From positions 1-7,005 of the forward strand of contig JAGWYI010000220.1 in the NCBI GenBank assembly GCA_018969455.1: 7,005 nt of DNA, in the 5' to 3' direction. Made by a program: the position numbers and the translations under genes. The DNA is from Bacteroidota bacterium (lineage in GTDB: Bacteria > Bacteroidota > Bacteroidia > Chitinophagales > Saprospiraceae). Under the pieces are notes generated by a model, which had not been told where the DNA came from, did no database searches, and worked only from the letters and a program-made list of their open reading frames with translations. Of this stretch, positions 1 to 4,200 are shown piece after piece. Positions within the stretch are counted from its first letter, which is position 1. The number at the start of each line of letters is the position of its first letter.

Positions 1-1135
1 CAGGAATATCCACAAACTGGATAGAAGAAACCGAACCCGAGGCGCCGGAGACGGTAAAATTCAAGGTAAACAAGGTAGCTCCAGGCGGCAAGGTGGTGCC
101 AGATAGCGAACTGGTGGTCCAGTTAAATGACAAAACACCCGAATTGGTAAATGAAACGCCAAAGTTGGAAGGCGCCAAATTTAATGCAGGATTAAATCCG
201 TTTATATTCACGAATTTGATTACCGAAGTATCCCATTTCAGGGAAAACTGCAAGGATCCCATGGCATCAAAATTTAAGGCTGCAATGTTGATGCTTGCAT
301 TCTGGCCACATGAAACACCTACATTCTGGGCGTACAGCGTAAGCGTATCACTTGTAAGGGAGGGCTCAAGCGTAACTTTAAACGAGCAAGAGGAAGTATT
401 GCCGCCTACATCGGTTACGGTGTAGGTTACGGTAGAAACACCAAAATTGAAAACAAAGCCGCTGGCGTCGGGGTCGGCAGGCATGTTGGCTGTGGTGGCG
501 CCAGTAGATGCCCATCCTACGGTGCTAACCGCACAATTGTCTGATATATTGGAAGGCGCAATATTATTTACTGCAGAAGGGATGGAAACTGTCAGGCTTA
601 CGTTGGCCGGGCAGCTTAAGGTTGGCTTTATGGAATCGAGCGGCTTTATACCGCCCGGAATGGTTACATGTGGGATGTCATCACCCAAAGGATTGGTAAC
701 CTCCACTACAACAGGTGAATTTACCATCTGAATGGGCACAAAAGGCCCGCCCAAACGCTTGTAAACCAAATAAAACAGCACCGTTTCGTCGGGCACACTG
801 CCCCCGCCCACTTTCGTCCAGTTAAAGGTAATCTTTGCCGGATTTTGATGAATGAATGTGCTAATGTCAAAACCAAAATTGACGCCCGCCCCTTGTAACA
901 ATGTGTTCAGGGTTGTGGTCGACAAAAACTTGATGTGCGCGGTGTCCCACGATACCGTAAATTGAAAGGAACCCACCGCCTGGAAATTTTTAACCTTGAT
1001 CGGCACCTTTACCGTGTCGGTATAGGCACAACTTACCGATACCGTATCAATTTTAAAAACAACCGCTTGACCAGACAGCACATTGGGAAGCGCTGTCGTT
1101 GCGAACAGGATTAGGATTAATAAAATATTTTTCAT
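1..1135 (-). CDS. Secreted cohesin-HYR-cohesin protein (3' end outside window)
   Basis: The frame is open from ATG at 1135 to the window edge, giving 378 residues without a stop. An in-frame TAA at 1157-1159 limits the start to the next few codons, and this is the only ATG there. There is no Shine-Dalgarno motif; the leader just before the ATG is A-rich, as is usual in Bacteroidota. Residues 1-22 form a signal peptide. A cohesin-like domain follows (about 25-143), then a canonical HYR domain (about 168-257, with SCPANV, SDNC and a closing TVTDVGGNTSSC), then a second cohesin-like domain (about 262 onward, truncated). The two cohesin-like domains clearly match each other: VSVSC/VGVSC, GSFQFTVSWDT/GSLQFSLKWDT, ITFNWT/LSFNWT. 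Inferred role: exported structural or binding protein, probably partner or relative of the upstream giant protein. A C-terminal sorting tail is expected but lies outside the window. No enzymatic motif is seen. Confidence 0.94.
   Translation of the reverse strand, partial: MKNILLILILFATTALPNVLSGQAVVFKIDTVSVSCAYTDTVKVPIKVKNFQAVGSFQFTVSWDTAHIKFLSTTTLNTLLQGAGVNFGFDISTFIHQNPAKITFNWTKVGGGSVPDETVLFYLVYKRLGGPFVPIQMVNSPVVVEVTNPLGDDIPHVTIPGGIKPLDSIKPTLSCPANVSLTVSIPSAVNNIAPSNISDNCAVSTVGWASTGATTANMPADPDASGFVFNFGVSTVTYTVTDVGGNTSSCSFKVTLEPSLTSDTLTLYAQNVGVSCGQNASINIAALNFDAMGSLQFSLKWDTSVIKFVNINGFNPALNLAPSNFGVSFTNSGVLSFNWTTSSLSGTTLPPGATLFTLNFTVSGASGSVSSIQFVDIP
2..1063 (-). repeat. Duplicated cohesin-like domain flanking one HYR domain
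   Basis: Copy 1 covers about 707-1063, the HYR domain about 365-634, and copy 2 about 2-352 (truncated by the window). The copies share an opening VSC, a GSxQFxxxWDTxxIKF block, an NFGxxxxx strand and an xxFNWT block, in the same order. Copy 1 reads on into a PVVVEVTNP linker before the HYR domain. The copies are diverged at the DNA level, so this is an old domain duplication. Confidence 0.8.
1070..1135 (-). other. Sec signal peptide of the cohesin-HYR-cohesin protein
   Basis: Residues 1-22: Met-Lys-Asn followed by a hydrophobic run (ILLILILFATTAL) and a small-residue end VLSG before Gln23-Ala24. Cleavage is expected at about residue 22 to 24. There is no lipobox Cys, so this is a type I signal peptide rather than a lipoprotein signal. 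It supports the chosen ATG. Confidence 0.88.
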
Positions 1136-1181
1136 GGTTTTCAATATCAAAAACAATTAGCGAAATGGAGGAGGGGGTGAA

Positions 1182-1251
1182 TTTTCCGGTTCGGGGCAGA
1201 AAGGGTCAACGAACAAACATTGACCTGTTTCTGCCCCGAATTCCCGGAAAA
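1182..1251 (-). terminator. Long imperfect hairpin in the intergenic gap; probable terminator or attenuator
   Basis: Three nested complementary segments make about 27 base pairs: 1182-1189 with 1244-1251 (TTTTCCGG/CCGGAAAA), 1190-1202 with 1228-1240 (TTCGGGGCAGAAA/TTTCTGCCCCGAA, 13 perfect pairs), and 1204-1209 with 1220-1225 (GGTCAA/TTGACC). The loop is 10 nt (1210-1219). Small bulges lie at 1203, 1226-1227 and 1241-1243. It starts about 12 bases past the stop codon of the large gene, a typical place for a terminator. On the minus strand the stem is followed by TTCACCCC rather than a U run, so a classical intrinsic terminator is not fully met. It could instead be an mRNA-stabilising 3' structure or an attenuator. 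It is nearly symmetric, with A/T flanks on both sides. Confidence 0.6.
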
Positions 1252-1262
1252 ATGCCTATTTA

Positions 1263-4200
1263 TCAATCGATCAAAATCATCTTTTTGCGGTCGCTGAAGG
1301 TCGATGTCTCAAGTTCGTACCAATATACACCCGCTTGTCCAAGTTCGTCTTTTCTGAAATTCACCACATTATAGCCTTTTTCAAAATTACCTACCACCAT
1401 TTTTACCAATGCACCCGACATGCTGTAAACCCGAAGTACGGCACGGCCTGATTCCGGCAATCGGAACCCGATGCTGGTTTCATCCGAGAATGGGTTGGGC
1501 TGATTCTGATACAAGGCAAATGGCGATTGCGCTTCTACCCCATCCTGCTTGGCAAATCCCAATTCCACCTTCATCACCTGACCATCTGGCTCGTAGGCCT
1601 CTGCCCGAATCATTTCAGAACTGGAGCGCAACACTTCAGAAAGCGCACTGGCTGCACGCAGGCTGCGGAAATGAAGGGTAAAGAGGACGGCATCATCGTT
1701 AAGACTAACCGGATCTTTACTTACCCAAAGGGTGGATAACAGGCCTTCCGACAAGCGCGCAAAACCAAAGTTCTCTTCCGTCATATTGGGCAAGGCGCCC
1801 ATTTCGACCGATTCGAGGGCCAATACTGCCGGATCAAAGCCCAGGGTAAATTGATACGCATATCGGTTGCGGAAATCGCTGGCTCGGAATGGAACCGCTA
1901 CCATCTGACCTGCTGCAATGGCCTCGTCGCGAACGCGAATGTTAAAGGTTCCATCTGTACGGCTTTCTGTCTGGTCGTTGGTAAGCGAAGGCGTAATGTT
2001 TCCGTTTACGTCGCCCATCCGTACAGCCACAAAATCAACGGTTGCATTTGCAGTTGCCGTGAAACTCGCCGTTTGTGGATACGGCGCCGACAAGGGCAGC
2101 GGAGTCGGGAACACATACGATTTCGGAATAAACTTCCAGTCGGGTGCACCCAATGGATGCTGATCGGTTCCCAAAGCCACCCGTTGAATACGCAGGTAAT
2201 CATTCAAGGTGATGTTGTTGTCACCGTTGATGTCGGCCGCTACCCATTGATAGGGAGAGGTTAGCAAACTGCCAAAAACGTGATTTGAAATAAAGAGCAG
2301 ATCGGCAGCAGTAACACCGTCATTGCCAGACGTAACCTTGGTTGGTGTCAGGATGGTGTTGTTGCCTACCGGTACCGAGAAACTGAATGTTCCTGCTGCA
2401 GGAGTAACCGCACTGGAAGTGGTGCCGCCTGTAAGCGCAACGTTTACGCCAGGGACCGGTTTCACGGGCGCGCGCCAGGTTTCAATTTTACCAACAATAT
2501 CGACATTGTTCATCATACAATTGATGGTAATGCTTCCATTGTTCACATCAATGTCATTGACATCGAGTACCACATCCTGTCCATTGTTGAAAATGTTAAA
2601 CTCAAACGGAATCGGTGTGGAGGAGAAATTCAGGGAACTGGTTGAACCAACAGTTGCTGTACCCAGTTTGATTTTAACCACAAACAGTACGGTACCAGAT
2701 TGGAGGTTGAGCGGGTTGCCCGCATTGGCCCAGAAAACACCCAGCAAATTGCCATTCAACACATTGGCAATCAAACCTGTAAGCGCCGGATTAACATTGC
2801 TCACCCCGAGGAATGTTCCCACATTGTTGTTGGTCAAACTCATGGTGAATGAAAATCCGGTAGAATTACTCAGGTTGTCAATGGTAATCGGAATGCTTAC
2901 TTCGGCTCCCTGACATCCGGATGCGGTTCCGGCACTGATAACCAAACTTGGCCCGGCCTCTATGGTAACGCTTGCTTTGTTTACACACCCGGTATTGGTA
3001 TCCGTTACCGTTACGGTATAGGTTCCAGGCGTCAATCCAGAGATGGCTGGGGTGCTTGCCGTGGTATTCCACAAGTAAGTGAATGGCCCTGTGCCGCCGC
3101 TTACTCCTGCGACTGCAACGCCGTTGTTGGCTCCAAAAGCCGTTTCATCGGTGTGGGATGTAGTAAGGGTAAATCCGCTGTTTACACCCAAGGTTACCTC
3201 AACATCCACGGTACAGGAATTTATGTTGCCATGAATGTCTTTTACAAACAATTTGATGCTGTTGAGGCCCAATTCGCCACAATCGAAATGATCTTTTGAT
3301 AACCACAAGGAATCAATTCCGCAGTTATCGGTACTACCAAGGTCAATGTCGTCGGGTTGAATGTTGGCTTCTCCATTGGTACCAAGTGAAATGACCACAT
3401 TGTCGTTACAAATAGCCGTCGGAACACTGTTGTCGATAACTTTGATGTACACGGAGTCTACCCCTACATTTCCACAGGCATCAATGGCCGAGAAATTTAC
3501 AAGATAATTTCCTACCGTGTAGTTGCCACTGATGTCGGTTGAGTGATTTCCATAAGGCGCATCGTTGGTAACCAAAATATCTGCATCGTTCTGACAGTCA
3601 GACAAATATTGGGCTACATTGAAACTCAATGGTACGGTGCAAGTGGTGTTGTTCGGGAAATTAGCCGATTTTACAACCAGGGTGTCGGGCATTCCGAGGA
3701 ACACGGGTTCGGCATTGTCTTCTACTTTAAGGATCTGCGTATGCGTTGCGGTATTGCCGCATTTATCGGTTGCAGTCCAGGTACGCGTAACTTTATATTG
3801 ATATTTGCCACAATCTCCCACTGAATCAGATTTTACCTCCTTGAATACGATTTTGATCGAATCGGATGGCGTACAGTTGTCGGTGGCTTTTAAAGTAGGC
3901 GCATTTACCAGCGGGTCACTGCAAGTAATGGTGTCGCTTTGAGGCAAACTGCTAAACACAGGCTTCACATTGTCTTGAACGTTTATGGTTTGACTGCAGG
4001 TTGCCGTGTTTCCAGAAAGGTCGGTTGCCTTGAATGTACGTACAAAAGAATTGCAAGAATAGCCATTGCTCACCGGTACATCCACATGGCTGATGCTGTT
4101 GGCTGTAATCGGGCAGTTGTCGGTTGCTGTCGCATTACCTAAAATTCCGGTTGAAAACGCCGTATTTGGCGTAGTGCTGCAATTGACGGTCACATTGGCC

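Noticed and set aside
93..731. Two plus-strand open frames at 93-425 and 447-731
   Set aside because: Both are antisense to the open minus frame coding the cohesin-HYR-cohesin protein, which has a signal peptide and clear domains.
1136..1180. Possible Bacteroidota-type promoter (TAnnTTTG with upstream TTG) before the second gene
   Set aside because: The nearest match, TAATTGTTTTTG on the minus strand, does not fit the -7 consensus, and it lies too close to the ATG for a confident call.
1182..1251. Inverted repeat as ends of an insertion sequence
   Set aside because: The arms are separated by only 10 nt, with no transposase or target-site duplication seen. An RNA hairpin is the simpler reading.
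2323..2913. Plus-strand open frame of 196 codons
   Set aside because: It is antisense to the first cohesin-like and CNA-B/dockerin modules. Its hydrophobic look comes from the complement of Thr/Asn-rich coding sequence.
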